NCBI GenBank assembly: GCA_003139095.1
Contig: PLHW01000069.1
Span: 1 to 64,000, forward strand
Direction of reading: 5' to 3'
DNA from: Acidobacteriaceae bacterium
Lineage (GTDB): Bacteria; Acidobacteriota; Terriglobia; Terriglobales; Acidobacteriaceae
Length of the DNA: 64,000 bases
Notes under the pieces: generated by a model
Seen by the model: only the letters and a program-made list of their open reading frames with translations
The model's database searches: none
What the model was told of the DNA's origin: nothing
Position numbers and translations under genes: made by a program
Part shown: piece after piece, positions 62,400-64,000 of the stretch
Layout of the letters: each line of letters begins with the position of its first letter
How positions within the stretch are numbered: the stretch's first letter is position 1

Positions 62400-63911
62400 G
62401 TGTACAGTGGCGGGCATCTGGTCATCGGAGCCGAATGCGGGATGCGGATCGGGACCGGACACGTCATGCGCTGCATGGCGCTCGCGCAACGCTGGCGGCA
62501 CGCGGGTGGAGGTGTGACATTTGTGGTGCCGGAGGGATCGGCGGGGATTGAGGAGCGGACTCGGGGCGAGGGATTTTCGATGGAAACAATCGCCGCGGGA
62601 AAATTCTGCGAGGCGGCGGTGGAGCGAATGATCGAACTGCAGCCGCAGGTCGCGGTGCTGGATGGATATGGATTCGACGGCGCGGCGCAGGCGGCGTTGA
62701 ATGGGGCCGGTGTCGCGCTGATGGCGATCGACGATTATGGGCACGCGACGGAATACTGCGCCCGCTGGATTCTTAACCAAGGGGTGAATGCGGACGCCGA
62801 GATGTACGCGCGGAGATCGGAAGACACGAAGCTCTTGCTGGGCCCGGACTATGCGCTTCTGCGCGATGAATTTCTTCCTTGGATGAATTGGGAGCGGGCG
62901 ATTGTGACAAAAGCTCGCAAAATTCTTGTGACAATCGGCGGCAGCGATCCTGAAAATTTAAGTCTTCGAATCGGCGAGTGCGTAGCGGCGTTGGGGCGGG
63001 CGGAGCTCGAAGTGGCGATCGTGGTGGGGGGAAGCAATCCGCATATTCGCAGCCTGGAGCAAGCAGCGGAGCGATCGGCGGCCGCAACACGCATCGTGAA
63101 CAATGCTCTCGATATGCCGAGTTTGATGGCGTGGGCGGATGTTGCAATTTCGGGAGCGGGAGGAACATCCTACGAGCTTTGCTTCATGGGATTGCCTGCG
63201 CTGCTATTTGTGATTGCGGAGAATCAGCGGGGAGGGGCGGAAGGACTGGCGAAGTTGGGAGCCGCGGTGAGTGCGGGCGGGGCGCGCGAATTTGACGCGC
63301 AGAGATTTGCGGGGGAGTTGCAGGATCTGATCGATGGTGAAGATCGGCGTCAGGTTATGTCGCGACGAGCGCGTGAACTGGTCGATGGATTAGGCGCGGA
63401 CCGAGTGCGGGCAGCGCTAGCCGACCGTGAAATAAGATTGCGAGCGCTGCGTGCGACGGATTGCGAACTATTGTTTTCGTGGGCGAACGATCTGGCGGTG
63501 AGGGAGGCGTCGTTTCGCTCGAATCGAATCTTGTGGGAGGAGCACGAACGCTGGTTTGCGGAGAAATCTCGCGATCCACAGACGGTGATTTATGTCGGAG
63601 AGAGCGTCGCGGGAGAACCGGTGGGGCAGGTGCGGTTTGAATTGGAAGGGGAGAGCGCCACACTGTCAGTGGTGGTGGCGCCGAAATTCCGTGGAGCGGG
63701 ATGGGGGAAGGAACTGCTTTTTTTTTCGACGCGGCGGTTGGCGCGCACACGGAGTACGCGACACGTGCGAGCATTCGTAAAGCCCGAGAACCGGGCCTCG
63801 ATTCGCCTGTTCGAGTCATCCGGGTTTCGACAAGCGGAGGTGAGCGAGGTTCTTGGCCAAGCGGCGCGGCTTTTTGTATGGGAGTGCGGGAGCGATCACG
63901 ATGCCGCGTGA
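62400..63911 (+). CDS. pseG: PseG-PseH fusion: UDP-sugar hydrolase with N-acetyltransferase
   Basis: A 503-residue bifunctional protein. Residues 1-335 are PseG, which removes UDP from UDP-2,4-diacetamido-2,4,6-trideoxy-altrose (start GMRIGTGHVMRCMALAQRW, ILVTIGGSDPEN, ISGAGGTSYELCFMGLPAL). Residues about 340-495 are a GNAT domain of the PseH type (RLRALRATDCELLFSWAND, VAPKFRGAGWGKELL, VKPENRASIRLFESSGF), which makes the acetylated substrate. Fusion places steps three and four in one chain. The GTG at 62400 is 18 bases after the preceding stop; the end overlaps pseI by 11 bases. Confidence 0.9.
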   Translation: MYSGGHLVIGAECGMRIGTGHVMRCMALAQRWRHAGGGVTFVVPEGSAGIEERTRGEGFSMETIAAGKFCEAAVERMIELQPQVAVLDGYGFDGAAQAALNGAGVALMAIDDYGHATEYCARWILNQGVNADAEMYARRSEDTKLLLGPDYALLRDEFLPWMNWERAIVTKARKILVTIGGSDPENLSLRIGECVAALGRAELEVAIVVGGSNPHIRSLEQAAERSAAATRIVNNALDMPSLMAWADVAISGAGGTSYELCFMGLPALLFVIAENQRGGAEGLAKLGAAVSAGGAREFDAQRFAGELQDLIDGEDRRQVMSRRARELVDGLGADRVRAALADREIRLRALRATDCELLFSWANDLAVREASFRSNRILWEEHERWFAEKSRDPQTVIYVGESVAGEPVGQVRFELEGESATLSVVVAPKFRGAGWGKELLFFSTRRLARTRSTRHVRAFVKPENRASIRLFESSGFRQAEVSEVLGQAARLFVWECGSDHDAA

Positions 63912-64000
63912 GATCAACATCGCAGGCCGGCGAATCGGGGCGAACGCGCCCGTATATGTGATTGCCGAACTTTCCGCGAATCATAACCAGAACTTTGAAG
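63901..64000 (+). CDS. pseI: Pseudaminic acid synthase, PseI (5' part)
   Basis: Only the first 33 codons are inside the window. The residues INIAGRRIGANAPVYVIAEL followed by SANHNQNFE are the opening of NeuB/PseI-family synthases, which condense the hexose with phosphoenolpyruvate to the nine-carbon acid. The ATG at 63901 overlaps the end of the PseG-PseH gene by 11 bases, so it continues the operon. PseI rather than NeuB or LegI is inferred from its neighbours. Confidence 0.88.
   Translation, partial: MPREINIAGRRIGANAPVYVIAELSANHNQNFE

Overview
The window looks like a piece of a high-GC Acidobacteriota (Terriglobia-type) chromosome. This is inferred from the mix of genes (a split complex I cluster, secreted beta-rich repeat proteins, a kinase with a TPR tail, a Tes-like radical SAM enzyme) and from the many families of short degenerate repeats in the intergenic gaps; no rRNA is present to confirm it. 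I found no tRNA, rRNA, CRISPR array, transposase or phage gene.

Layout. 1-3130 (+): end of an unknown protein followed by an Mla/MCE lipid-transport operon (permease, ATPase, and an MCE protein fused to an OmpA-like domain). 3550-8467 (+): three separately transcribed secreted proteins (an Asp-box propeller, a G1-peptidase-like protein with a choice-of-anchor-D domain, a two-repeat beta protein), two of them with clear terminators. 8805-19390 (-): respiratory complex I genes in the order A, a PH-like gene, C, D, H, J, K, L, M, N; nuoB, E, F, G and I are absent. 19684-24275 (-): ATP-grasp protein, COG4947-type esterase, PAS/sigma-54 activator.

24890-42859 (+, apart from a small membrane gene and a DinB gene): a radical SAM protein resembling tetraether/membrane-spanning lipid synthases, a chromate transporter, a GNAT enzyme, and then a tightly packed set: HAD-like/fatty acyl reductase fusion, second reductase, polysaccharide pyruvyl transferase-like protein, acyl-CoA ligase, enoyl-CoA hydratase, acyl carrier protein, second AMP-ligase and a diacylglycerol-kinase-like lipid kinase. 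I read this as a candidate pathway for unusual (alkyl, ether or membrane-spanning) lipids, which is the most interesting system in the window. A thioredoxin-like protein, VKOR and an esterase follow.

42966-51213: small flavin/F420-type oxidoreductase, aldo/keto reductase, P5C dehydrogenase, Ser/Thr kinase with TPRs, two paralogous small secreted proteins of no known family, and a PilZ plus pseudo-receiver LuxR pair. 51644-56661 (-): exopolysaccharide genes (O-antigen ligase/polymerase, TPR protein, Wzc-like tyrosine kinase). 56935-64000 (+): pseudaminic-acid-type operon with pseB, pseC, a 1029-residue three-enzyme fusion, a PseG-PseH fusion and the start of pseI.

The + strand is G-rich from about 8.8 kb to the end whichever strand is coding, while the first 8.5 kb is close to balanced; complex I and the exopolysaccharide genes therefore use C-ending codons and the + strand genes G-ending codons.
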